Notes: generated by a model not told the origin, from the sequence alone. 32,623 nucleotides of DNA from Flavobacteriaceae bacterium (GCA_029246125.1 JAQWNZ010000006.1:1-32623), one strand, 5' to 3'; counted from the first letter of the stretch, positions 10,883 through 19,463 are shown. Translations and numbers: made by a program.

Positions 10883-10910
10883 AAAAAAAAAGCCTCATTA
10901 AAGAGACTTT
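10883..10910 (-). terminator. Rho-independent terminator after the 73-aa acidic protein gene
   Basis: On -: AAAGUCUC-UUUAAU-GAGGCUUU (one G-U pair) followed by a U tract; lies between the 73-aa gene stop (10932) and secA. Confidence 0.75.
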
Positions 10911-10931
10911 TAAAAGCTTTATAGAAGTTAA

Positions 10932-11153
10932 TCAATATTCATCCTCATTCCACAAGTAGTCTTCTTCTGTAGGAAAGTCAGGCCAAATTTCTTCGATAGA
11001 TTCATAAACATCCTCTTCATCATCCATAGCTTGTAAATTTTCTACTACTTCAAGAGGTGCTCCAGTACGGATTGAAAAGTCAATCAATTCATCTTTAGTT
11101 GCCGGCCATGGAGCGTCACTTAAGTATGAAGCAAGTTCAAGTGTCCAATACAT
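10932..11153 (-). CDS. Small acidic DUF2795-type protein
   Basis: 73 aa; MYWTLELASYLSDAPWPATKDELIDFSIRTGAPLEVVENLQAMDDEED...; conserved-looking and followed by a terminator. Confidence 0.7.
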   Translation of the reverse strand: MYWTLELASYLSDAPWPATKDELIDFSIRTGAPLEVVENLQAMDDEEDVYESIEEIWPDFPTEEDYLWNEDEY

Positions 11154-11218
11154 ATTTCTGATTATTTATTTTGCAAAAATATATTTTTATAGGTAGTATG
11201 CAACTTTTTTTATGACTT

Positions 11219-11776
11219 TTAGTTACCGCTCCACTTTACTTCTTCAATTTTTAAATCTAAAGCAAAAATTCTCGAGAGTGTAAAAAAGTAATCAGAAAGT
11301 CGATTAATGTAGGCGATTAGAATAGATGAAACGGGGTTTTGATGATCTAATTCAGTAACACACCGCTCTGCTCTTCTGCAAACTGAGCGAGCTAAATGAG
11401 TATAGGAGACAAGGACGTTTCCTCCAGGGATGATAAAGTTTTTTAATGGAGGGAGTCTCTCAGTTAATCTGTCGATCTCTTGTTCTATAAACTGAACATC
11501 ATTTGGTTGAAGAGTGATTAAATTATTCGGATAATCATTTTGGTAATCAATTGCCAATTGAGAAGCAACAGTCATCAATTGCTTTTGAATTTGAATTAAA
11601 GTTGATTGGGCATAATCAAAATTTGCAGTATCACGAATCAAACCCAGCCATGCATTGAGTTCGTCAATAGCACCATAAGCTTTTATTCGAACATCATGTT
11701 TTGGAACCCGTTTACCTGAAAATAGACTTGTAATTCCTTTATCTCCAGTTTTAGTGTAAACTTTAATCTCTTTCAT
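11219..11776 (-). CDS. Cob(I)yrinic acid a,c-diamide adenosyltransferase (PduO-type ATP:cob(I)alamin adenosyltransferase)
   Basis: KVYTKTGDKGITSLFSGKRVPKHDVRIKAYGAIDELNAWLG; C-terminal RSVCRRAERCVTEL and YINRLSDYFFTLSR. Start placed at MKEIKVY. Confidence 0.93.
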   Translation of the reverse strand: MKEIKVYTKTGDKGITSLFSGKRVPKHDVRIKAYGAIDELNAWLGLIRDTANFDYAQSTLIQIQKQLMTVASQLAIDYQNDYPNNLITLQPNDVQFIEQEIDRLTERLPPLKNFIIPGGNVLVSYTHLARSVCRRAERCVTELDHQNPVSSILIAYINRLSDYFFTLSRIFALDLKIEEVKWSGN

Positions 11777-11848
11777 AATATAACTGCATCTAACTTGTAT
11801 AAGCATACATAAACTGTATTTAAATGTATTAAATATTTTGTCAACCTT

Positions 11849-13459
11849 TTATGTTTTACTTTTATAGATTAGCCTTCCACTGATTGCTAATAAAAAATAA
11901 ATTCCAGTAATAAATATTGCACAACGACCAATAATATCTCCATAGCGTACATAAAAAGTTAAATTTGAGCGTGGAGAAATGTTTCCTTTGAGTGTTGTCT
12001 TGGTGTCATATTCCGATTTCAATAAAATCTCACCTTTTGCATTGATTATAGCTGATATCCCAGTATTAGCACTTCTTGCTATATCACGGCGTAATTCAAT
12101 AGCGCGTAATCGAGTGTAGCTAAGAAGTTGTTTATGTCCTGGGGTGTTTGCCCACCATGCATCATTTGAAATGATTGCAATAAAATCTGCACCCTCACTC
12201 ACATAGCCAGTCATAAATTCTCCAAAAATTGCTTCCCAGCATATTGCAGGTCCAGCATTGATTTTAAGATAAGGGTGAGTAAAAACCGATCTATTTTTTT
12301 GAGTTACTCTACTGGCAACTGTTCCACCTAAATCGAGAAGTACATCTCCTAAAAGTGGTTTTAGTAGGGTTTTAAATGGCATATTTTCAACTCCAACCAC
12401 TAGTTTTGATTTGTGATATACCTGTGCTTCTTTTCTAAATTGTATAGCCAATGCACTATTGTAATAATCGACCCAAATACCATCTCTTAACTTATTTGCT
12501 GAAAGGGAAGGAGATTTATTTTGTTTATAGAGATCATAAAACTGAATTCCGGTGACCCATTGCACGTTAGGATAATCACCAAATTCTCTTAACATTTTTT
12601 GATAAAGTTTAGTTTGATCAAAACCATCTAATTTTTCTCCATATCCTTCTGCAAAATAAGTCTCAGGACTCAATATATAGTCCGTTTTTTCAGTTAAGTA
12701 GGGCTTTATTTGTTCTGAAAATTGAGTTAAAAATTGACTGTTTGTAAAGTTATATTTTGAACTATATGGATCAATATTTGGCTGATGAAGTATGACTTCT
12801 ACATTTGGTTTAACGGGCTCAACCCTTTGATAAAGAAATAGAGAAAACGCAATCGGAAGTGCAATGAAGATCAACGGGGGCGCTGCTTTTTTCATAAAAC
12901 TACCCAAGCCTTCTTCGAACTTGAAGTTTTTAATTATTGAAAACATCCAAATATTAATACTCAAGACCCAAAGTGAACCTCCAAATGTACCTGTGTATTC
13001 ATACCACTGTATCCAATATATTTTTTCTGAAAATACATTTCCTAGGTTCATCCAGGTCCATGAGAAGTCCCAGGTCAAATGGAGTTTTTCAAATGCAAGC
13101 CATAAAGCAATAAGGAATAGATGAGCGCTTCTAAGTGGCAATCTTCCCTTAGCCCAATAGAATAAAATGAAAAAACTGGAGTAAAATAAACTGTTACACA
13201 GATTAGCAAAAGCCATTCCTATAAATGATGCATTTATCAGCCACCAACTTGTGATGAGATTCCAACTTAAAAAAGTGAGATATGAGTATCCAAATACTCT
13301 TAAACCTTTGTGTTTAAAATTATCCTTACGAATAGAATTTTCAAGTAATAATAAAGGAATGAGCGCAGCAAAAATGAGCAATGTAAAGCCATTAATTGGC
13401 CATGCTATTCCAAGAAAAATTCCAGAACTAAGTGCTAGTGATAAATGAAGTTTGGTCAT
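11849..13459 (-). CDS. lnt: Apolipoprotein N-acyltransferase
   Basis: Multi-TM N-terminus plus nitrilase-like domain with candidate E-K-C triad: LSPETYF, YHKSKLVVGVENMPF, AGPAICWEAIFGEF. Start placed at MTKLHLSLALSSG (13459). Confidence 0.92.
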   Translation of the reverse strand: MTKLHLSLALSSGIFLGIAWPINGFTLLIFAALIPLLLLENSIRKDNFKHKGLRVFGYSYLTFLSWNLITSWWLINASFIGMAFANLCNSLFYSSFFILFYWAKGRLPLRSAHLFLIALWLAFEKLHLTWDFSWTWMNLGNVFSEKIYWIQWYEYTGTFGGSLWVLSINIWMFSIIKNFKFEEGLGSFMKKAAPPLIFIALPIAFSLFLYQRVEPVKPNVEVILHQPNIDPYSSKYNFTNSQFLTQFSEQIKPYLTEKTDYILSPETYFAEGYGEKLDGFDQTKLYQKMLREFGDYPNVQWVTGIQFYDLYKQNKSPSLSANKLRDGIWVDYYNSALAIQFRKEAQVYHKSKLVVGVENMPFKTLLKPLLGDVLLDLGGTVASRVTQKNRSVFTHPYLKINAGPAICWEAIFGEFMTGYVSEGADFIAIISNDAWWANTPGHKQLLSYTRLRAIELRRDIARSANTGISAIINAKGEILLKSEYDTKTTLKGNISPRSNLTFYVRYGDIIGRCAIFITGIYFLLAISGRLIYKSKT

Positions 13460-13512
13460 AGACATTTCTACGAATGTATATTTTTTTGCTCCCCCGGCAA
13501 TTACTATCTTGT

Positions 13513-13520
13513 CAAAAATA
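13513..13520 (-). promoter_or_regulatory. Candidate -7 element for lnt
   Basis: CAAAAATA on + equals TATTTTTG on - (TAnnTTTG), in the lnt/pssA divergent gap. Confidence 0.3.
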
Positions 13521-13526
13521 TTTTTT

Positions 13527-14276
13527 ATGGTGCAACTTTTAAAAAGGAACATTCCAAATTTTTTTACCGCTCTAAATTTTTTTTGTGGCTGCTTTGCGGT
13601 TTATCTAGCTTTCAAGAATCTTTTTGAGGCAGCTTTTCTGATGGTTTTTCTCGGAGCTTTTTTTGATCTATTCGATGGTTTTACTGCACGTCTTCTCAGA
13701 TTAGAGAGTCAATTTGGTCTTCAATTCGATTCAATGGCTGACCTTGTAACGAGCGGCTTAGCACCGGGTATGGTTATGTATAAATTATTTTTAGAAATTG
13801 GAATAAGAGAAATGGACATAAGCTTTGTCCTGCTTAGAAATGAATTTACTTTTTCTTTTGCTCCTCATGCTTTAATTGGCTTTTTAGTGTCGTTAGGAGC
13901 TGGTATAAGGTTGGCTAAGTTTAATATTGATTCAGATCAAAAATTTGAATTTAAAGGTCTTCCAGCTCCAGCTAATGCATTATTTATTGTCGCTTTACCA
14001 CTTCTTCTTGAACACCACCTGTTTTTAAATTTAAAGCCTTTTTTAGCAACCTACCCCGCATTAATGATTATCTGTATTATTTCAGCAATTTTGATGAATA
14101 TACGTTTACCCTTGTTTTCCTTTAAAATTAAGTACTTTAATATACAAGAATACGGATATCAGTTTTTGTTGCTTTTATGTGTGGTTCCTATTTTTTATTT
14201 TTTTCAATGGGTAGCTGTTCCACTGTTGATTCTTATTTATTTGATTTTGAATTTAATAAAGAATAGCTTTAATTAA
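13527..14276 (+). CDS. pssA: CDP-diacylglycerol--serine O-phosphatidyltransferase
   Basis: CDP-alcohol phosphatidyltransferase motif DGFTARLLRLESQFGLQFDSMAD; start placed at MVQLLKRNIPNFFTALNFFCG. Confidence 0.92.
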   Translation: MVQLLKRNIPNFFTALNFFCGCFAVYLAFKNLFEAAFLMVFLGAFFDLFDGFTARLLRLESQFGLQFDSMADLVTSGLAPGMVMYKLFLEIGIREMDISFVLLRNEFTFSFAPHALIGFLVSLGAGIRLAKFNIDSDQKFEFKGLPAPANALFIVALPLLLEHHLFLNLKPFLATYPALMIICIISAILMNIRLPLFSFKIKYFNIQEYGYQFLLLLCVVPIFYFFQWVAVPLLILIYLILNLIKNSFN

Positions 14277-14278
14277 TC

Positions 14279-14377
14279 CTATTTATTCAACTGGACAAAG
14301 TCTTTTAATGTGGGGAATGTAATATCATATTTTGTATTTAAGCCCTTGTTAATCCAAATTGAATATAAAGGAGTCAT
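14279..14377 (-). CDS. Candidate small ORF, 32 aa, downstream of lptB
   Basis: MTPLYSIWINKGLNTKYDITFPTLKDFVQLNK*; ATG lies 18 nt after the lptB stop, and its stop ends 2 bp from the convergent pssA stop. Not in the ORF track (too short). Confidence 0.4.
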   Translation of the reverse strand: MTPLYSIWINKGLNTKYDITFPTLKDFVQLNK

Positions 14378-14395
14378 TCATTTTTTTTGTTAAGA

Positions 14396-15136
14396 TTAAA
14401 AAGATAATTTTTTCTTACGTAGCTCAAAATTTTGACCTAAATATACTTTTCGAACCATTTCGTCTTCAGCAAGTTCCTCTGGTGTCCCAGCTTTTAATAT
14501 ACTTCCCTCAAACATAAGATAAGTTTTGTCTGTAATCGCTAATGTTTCTTGTACGTTGTGATCTGTGATTAGAATTCCGATATTCTTCTTTTTTAAATGG
14601 GCTACAATTCTTTGAATGTCTTCTACTGCCACAGGATCAACTCCTGCAAAAGGCTCATCAAGAAGAACAAATTTTGGGTCGGTTGCTAGTGCACGTGCAA
14701 TTTCAGTTCTTCTCCGTTCTCCACCGGAAAGTAAATCTCCTCTGTTTTTTCTGATATGAGTTAACCCAATTTCTTCTAATAGCGATTCCATCTTTTCCTT
14801 TTGAGCGACTTTTTTTAAATTAGTCATTTGGAGTACACTTAAAATATTTTCTTCTACACTAAGTTTTCTAAAAACAGAAGCTTCTTGCGCTAAGTAGCCA
14901 ATACCTTTCTGGGCTCTTCGGTACATTGGAAATTTCGTAATTTCTATATCGTCAAGGAAAATTTTACCTGCATTAGGTTTTATAAGCCCTACGATCATGT
15001 AAAAAGATGTTGTTTTACCTGCTCCATTTGGTCCTAATAGGCCCACAATTTCTCCTTGAGAAACTTCAATAGAAATACTCTTTACTACCTTTCTTGCTTT
15101 ATAAGATTTTTCAATTTTTAATGCACGTAAGTTCAT
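14396..15136 (-). CDS. lptB: LPS export ABC transporter ATP-binding protein
   Basis: GLLGPNGAGKTTSFYMIVGL (Walker A), LLSGGERRRTEIARAL (signature), FVLLDEPFAGVDP (Walker B). Confidence 0.96.
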   Translation of the reverse strand: MNLRALKIEKSYKARKVVKSISIEVSQGEIVGLLGPNGAGKTTSFYMIVGLIKPNAGKIFLDDIEITKFPMYRRAQKGIGYLAQEASVFRKLSVEENILSVLQMTNLKKVAQKEKMESLLEEIGLTHIRKNRGDLLSGGERRRTEIARALATDPKFVLLDEPFAGVDPVAVEDIQRIVAHLKKKNIGILITDHNVQETLAITDKTYLMFEGSILKAGTPEELAEDEMVRKVYLGQNFELRKKKLSF

Positions 15137-15300
15137 AAAATACGATTAGAATTTGATTTAAAATACTTCAAATATTTATAACCTTTATTCAAGAGGAAAT
15201 TTATGAAATAATTACATCCAATTATAGAATTGGATACATTAAGATGCAAATTAATAGTTTTTCTATTATTGATTTTAGATTTTTTAATTGGTTTAGACAT
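15133..15300 (-). CDS. Candidate small ORF, 55 aa, filling the tatC-lptB gap
   Basis: MSKPIKKSKINNRKTINLHLNVSNSIIGCNYFINFLLNKGYKYLKYFKSNSNRIL*; ATG overlaps the tatC stop (ATGTCTAA) and its TGA overlaps the lptB start (ATGA). Confidence 0.4.
   Translation of the reverse strand: MSKPIKKSKINNRKTINLHLNVSNSIIGCNYFINFLLNKGYKYLKYFKSNSNRIL
15216..15235. repeat. Perfect inverted repeat ATCCAATT-ATAG-AATTGGAT between tatC and lptB
   Basis: 8-bp arms read directly, 4-nt loop, no following U tract. Confidence 0.6.
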
Positions 15301-16117
15301 CCTTAAGTGCTTTGTTTTGATTTTTGGTCACTATTTTTGAAATAATAATACTTGCTTCATACAAAATGAGAATTGGAATACTTACAATAATTTGACTTGC
15401 GATGTCAGGTGGTGTAATAATTGCAGATAAACTCAATACTAAAACAAGTGAAATTTTTCTATTTTTTCTTAAGAATTGTGGTGTGACTATTCCTACACGA
15501 GTTAAGAAGTAAATAATAATAGGAAGTTCAAAAATAATCCCCGAAGCTAATACAGATGCTCTCAAAAGTCCTATATAGCTGCTTAAATCAAAATCATTGA
15601 ATATTTCACTGCTAACAGTGTAATTACCAAGAAAGTTGATTGAAAGTGGTGTTACAATATAGTATCCAAATAATACACCAATAAAAAAAAGCAAAGACGC
15701 TATAAAAATAAAACCTCGTGCATTTTTTCGTTCTTTTTCATAAAGTCCTGGGCTAATAAATTTCCAAAACTCAAAGATAATGTAAGGAAAAGAAACTATA
15801 AATCCAGAAAGGACAGATGTCCAAAGGTGTGCAGAAAATTGGCCTGCAACGGTTCTACTTTGTATTCTAAAAGGTAATTCTTCTACACAAAAACTGCTTC
15901 CTTGTCCTAAGCTTTGAGAAATAGAACAAAACCAACGATAGGTTATAAAATCTTTATTTTTTGGACCAAAAAGTAAAACATCAAAAATAAAATCTTTGAA
16001 TATGAAAGCGATAGTTGCTACGATAACTATAGCAAGTACTGAACGAATTAAATGCCAGCGTAACTCCTCCAAGTGATCTAAAAATGACATTTCGTCTTTA
16101 GGCGACTCTGTTTTCAT
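15293..16117 (-). CDS. tatC: Sec-independent (twin-arginine) translocase subunit TatC
   Basis: MSFLDHLEELRWHLIRS N-terminal motif; FWKFISPGLYEKERKNARGF; start placed at MKTESPKDEM. Confidence 0.95.
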   Translation of the reverse strand: MKTESPKDEMSFLDHLEELRWHLIRSVLAIVIVATIAFIFKDFIFDVLLFGPKNKDFITYRWFCSISQSLGQGSSFCVEELPFRIQSRTVAGQFSAHLWTSVLSGFIVSFPYIIFEFWKFISPGLYEKERKNARGFIFIASLLFFIGVLFGYYIVTPLSINFLGNYTVSSEIFNDFDLSSYIGLLRASVLASGIIFELPIIIYFLTRVGIVTPQFLRKNRKISLVLVLSLSAIITPPDIASQIIVSIPILILYEASIIISKIVTKNQNKALKDV

Positions 16118-16299
16118 AATTATGAATTTGCCTACGTTTAGAAAGAGTAAAAATATCAAAAACTAATTGGAAGTCTGTTTTTTTGGTCTAAAATTTTCTG
16201 TTAATAAAAGTTGAAACCTATAGTTCTATTTATTTGAAAAACTTTAATAATTATGGTATATTAGGAATAAATTATACAGATTAATCCACCTAAACCTTA

Positions 16300-18486
16300 A
16301 TGGAAAAAGATGATATTAAAATAAAGCTAAAAGAATATTTTGGTTTTTCATCATTTAAAGGATTACAAGAGTCAGTTATATTAAATGTATTAGCACAAAA
16401 AGATAGTTTTGTAATTATGCCTACTGGTGGAGGCAAGTCACTATGCTATCAACTACCAGCTTTAATTCAAGATGGTACATCTATAGTTGTTTCACCACTC
16501 ATTGCATTAATGAAAGATCAGGTAGATACCATTAGAGGAATATCTTCAGAGGATGGAATTGCCCATGTGTTAAATTCCTCACTTAACAAAACTGAAGTTA
16601 GGCAAGTGAAGAGTGATATTCAGTCAGGTATAACTAAGCTACTTTATGTAGCGCCTGAATCACTTTCTAAACAGCAAAATATCGATTTTTTTAAATCCAT
16701 TAAAATCTCATTCCTTGCAATAGATGAGGCTCATTGTATTTCAGAATGGGGTCATGATTTTAGACCTGAATATAGGAATTTAAGAAATATACTTGAACAG
16801 TTTAATCAAAATATACCGGTAATAGCATTAACTGCCACTGCAACTCCTAAAGTACAGGAAGATATAATGAAAAACTTGCATATAAGCAATGCGAAAGTTT
16901 TCAAAGCTTCATTTAATCGTCCAAATCTATATTATGAAGTACGACCTAAAACAAATCAAGTAGATTCTGATATAATTCGTTTTGTAAAACAGAATCAATC
17001 CAAATCAGGAATTATTTACTGCCTTTCTAGAAAACGTGTTGAGGAATTAGCACAAGTTCTCCAAGTAAATAAGATAAATGCCTTACCCTATCATGCAGGA
17101 TTAGACTCCAAATCAAGAGCGAATCATCAAGACCGATTTTTCAAAGATGATTGCGAGATCATAGTTGCGACTATAGCATTTGGAATGGGTATTGATAAAC
17201 CAGATGTACGTTTTGTTATTCATCATGATATTCCAAAAAGTATTGAAAGTTATTATCAAGAAACCGGAAGGGCTGGAAGAGACGGTGGAGAAGGTCATTG
17301 TTTGGCGTTTTACGCCTATAAGGACATTGAAAAGCTTGAAAAATTCATGTCAGGAAAACCTATAGCAGAACAAGAGATTGGAATGTCTTTACTTTCAGAA
17401 ATGGTGGCATATGCTGAAACTTCAATTTCTAGGCGGAAATATATTCTTCATTATTTTGGTGAAGATTTTGATAATAAAACTGGTGAGGGGGGGGATATGG
17501 ATGATAATATGCGTCATCCTAAAAAACAGATTGAGGCTCAAAATGAGCTAGTAATTCTTCTTAACACAGTTTTATATACGAAAGAGAAATTCAAAACGAA
17601 TGAAATTATTAAAACACTATTAGGAAAAACAAATGCAATAATTAGCTCTCACAAAATTAATGAGTTGACAATATTTGGTGAAGGAAATTATAAGGATAAA
17701 TTTTATTGGATGGCATTAATTCGTCAAAGTCTTGTTGCTGGATATTTTGTAAAAGAAATCGAAACTTATGGTGTTATTCGATTGACAGAAAAAGCAAAAA
17801 AATTTCTAAAAAAATCAGAGAGCTTTAAAATGACAGAAGATCATAAGTATGATGAATTTGAATTTCCTGTGATTGGTCAAATAATGTCAAGAGGATTTGA
17901 TAATGTCTTAATGAAACTCTTAATAGGACTCAGGAAAGAGGTTGCTACATCTGCAGAAATTCCTCCATATGCTGTTTTTCAAGAATATTCCCTAGAGGAT
18001 ATGTGTTTGAAATATCCAATTAATAAAGAAGAATTGGTTAATATTAATGGAGTAGGAGAGGGAAAGGCTAAACGTTATGGGGAAAAATTTCTTGAACTAA
18101 TTCAAAAATATATAGAGGAAAATCAAATTACTAGATCAGATGATTTGGTTGTTAAGAGTACCGGAATAAATTCATCACTTAAGCTTTACCTTATTCAAAG
18201 CATCGATAGGAAGTTATCATTTGAAGACATAGCAGCAGCTAAGGGAATGGATATAGAAAAGTTAATCTCCGAAATTGAAACCATAGTTTTTTCAGGAACA
18301 AAACTCGATATCAACTATTATTTAGAAGATTTGTTTGACGATGACCAATTAGAAGAGCTTTACAATTATTATATAGAATCCGAATCGGACTGCATAGATA
18401 AGGCCTTAGATGAGTTTGAAGGAGACTACGAAGAGGAAGAGCTTCGATTATATAGGATTAAGTTTATGAGTGAAATTGCGAATTAA
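16300..18486 (+). CDS. recQ: ATP-dependent DNA helicase RecQ
   Basis: PTGGGKSLCYQLPAL, DEAHCISEWGHDFRPEYRNL, ALTATATPKVQEDI, GIIYCLSRKRVEELA, YYQETGRAGRDGGEG; HRDC-like IPPYAVFQEYSLEDMCLKYPINKEELVNINGVGEGKAKRYG. Confidence 0.97.
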   Translation: MEKDDIKIKLKEYFGFSSFKGLQESVILNVLAQKDSFVIMPTGGGKSLCYQLPALIQDGTSIVVSPLIALMKDQVDTIRGISSEDGIAHVLNSSLNKTEVRQVKSDIQSGITKLLYVAPESLSKQQNIDFFKSIKISFLAIDEAHCISEWGHDFRPEYRNLRNILEQFNQNIPVIALTATATPKVQEDIMKNLHISNAKVFKASFNRPNLYYEVRPKTNQVDSDIIRFVKQNQSKSGIIYCLSRKRVEELAQVLQVNKINALPYHAGLDSKSRANHQDRFFKDDCEIIVATIAFGMGIDKPDVRFVIHHDIPKSIESYYQETGRAGRDGGEGHCLAFYAYKDIEKLEKFMSGKPIAEQEIGMSLLSEMVAYAETSISRRKYILHYFGEDFDNKTGEGGDMDDNMRHPKKQIEAQNELVILLNTVLYTKEKFKTNEIIKTLLGKTNAIISSHKINELTIFGEGNYKDKFYWMALIRQSLVAGYFVKEIETYGVIRLTEKAKKFLKKSESFKMTEDHKYDEFEFPVIGQIMSRGFDNVLMKLLIGLRKEVATSAEIPPYAVFQEYSLEDMCLKYPINKEELVNINGVGEGKAKRYGEKFLELIQKYIEENQITRSDDLVVKSTGINSSLKLYLIQSIDRKLSFEDIAAAKGMDIEKLISEIETIVFSGTKLDINYYLEDLFDDDQLEELYNYYIESESDCIDKALDEFEGDYEEEELRLYRIKFMSEIAN
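17487..17494 (+). repeat. G8 homopolymer within recQ
   Basis: ...ggtgaGGGGGGGGatatgg..., encoding TGEGGDM. Confidence 0.95.
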
Positions 18487-18510
18487 ACTTTTTGAACTAA
18501 ATCGGATTAT

Positions 18511-18518
18511 TATCTTTG
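18511..18518 (+). promoter_or_regulatory. Candidate Bacteroidota -7 element (TATCTTTG) for the PPIase gene
   Basis: Matches TAnnTTTG; TTTG at 18491-18494 upstream (spacing 16, shorter than ideal); start codon at 18537. Confidence 0.45.
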
Positions 18519-18536
18519 CAACCTAAATTTATTTTT

Positions 18537-19463
18537 ATGAAAGGCATATTCGCAAAGTTTCAGACATCAAAAGGCACTATACTTTTAGAACTTACCTATA
18601 AGCAAACTCCAGGCACAGTTGGAAACTTTGTGGCACTAGCCGAGGGAAATAAAAAAAATGATTCAAAAAAAGATGGAGAGCCTTATTACAATGGTTTATC
18701 TTTTCACCGTGTAATTTCTGACTTTATGATCCAAGGGGGGTGTCCGCTTGGAACTGGTTCAGGTAGTCCAGGATATAAATTTGACGATGAATTTCACCCT
18801 GATTTAATGCATGATAAGGCAGGAACACTTTCAATGGCTAATGCGGGACCTGCAACAAACGGGAGTCAGTTTTTTATTACTCACTGCCCTACAGATTGGT
18901 TAAACGGTAAACATACTGTTTTTGGTTATGTAGTTGAAGGTCAAGATGTTGTGAATAAAGTTTCTCAAGGAGATATAATAAATTCTTTGACCATAGAACG
19001 TTATGGAAATGAAGCAAAAAAATGGGATGCTTTAAAAGCATTTGAAGACTTTAACTCAAGTGGTGAGGAGAGAAAAAAAGCAACTGAAGAGGCAGCAAAG
19101 AAGGTACTTGCTTCACATACAGAAGGAATGCAAAAAACTGCAAGTGGATTATATTATAGAATTAATAAAGAAGGATCTGGTGCAAAACCTGAAAAAGGAT
19201 CAAAAGTTTCTGTACACTATAAGGGAACTTTATTAGATGGAACTGTATTTGATTCTTCATACCAAAGAAAACAGCCTATAGAATTTACAGTTGGAATTGG
19301 TCAGGTTATTGCTGGCTGGGATGAGGGAATACTTCTTTTAAATAAAGGTGCAGCTGCACGTCTTTTAGTCCCAAGTCATTTGGGCTATGGAGCAAGAGGA
19401 GCAGGTGGAGTAATTCCGCCTGACACAACTCTAATTTTTGATGTAGAACTTGTAGATTTTTAA
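18537..19463 (+). CDS. Bifunctional cyclophilin-FKBP fusion peptidyl-prolyl isomerase
   Basis: N-terminal cyclophilin (YYNGLSFHRVISDFMIQGGCPLGTGSGSPGYKFDDEF, NGSQFFITHCPTDWLNGKHTVFG) joined to C-terminal FKBP (GSKVSVHYKGTLLDGTVFDSSYQRKQPIEFTVGIGQVIAGWDEGILLLNKG...GYGARG...IPPDTTLIFDVELVDF). Confidence 0.95.
   Translation: MKGIFAKFQTSKGTILLELTYKQTPGTVGNFVALAEGNKKNDSKKDGEPYYNGLSFHRVISDFMIQGGCPLGTGSGSPGYKFDDEFHPDLMHDKAGTLSMANAGPATNGSQFFITHCPTDWLNGKHTVFGYVVEGQDVVNKVSQGDIINSLTIERYGNEAKKWDALKAFEDFNSSGEERKKATEEAAKKVLASHTEGMQKTASGLYYRINKEGSGAKPEKGSKVSVHYKGTLLDGTVFDSSYQRKQPIEFTVGIGQVIAGWDEGILLLNKGAAARLLVPSHLGYGARGAGGVIPPDTTLIFDVELVDF

Noticed and set aside
12864-13627. + ORFs at 12864-13124, 13251-13448 and 13445-13627
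   Set aside because: The first two are antisense to lnt; the third overlaps the lnt/pssA starts out of frame.
17113-17365. ORFs 17113-17298 (-) and 17180-17365 (+)
   Set aside because: Out-of-frame or antisense shadows inside the recQ helicase core.
18517-18529. GCAACCTAAATTT upstream of the PPIase gene as a third Fur-like operator
   Set aside because: Only one half resembles GCAACTNAGTTGC; better explained as sequence following the -7 element.
19042-19236. 64-aa + ORF inside the PPIase gene
   Set aside because: Out-of-frame; Lys/Gln-rich shadow of the linker and FKBP region.
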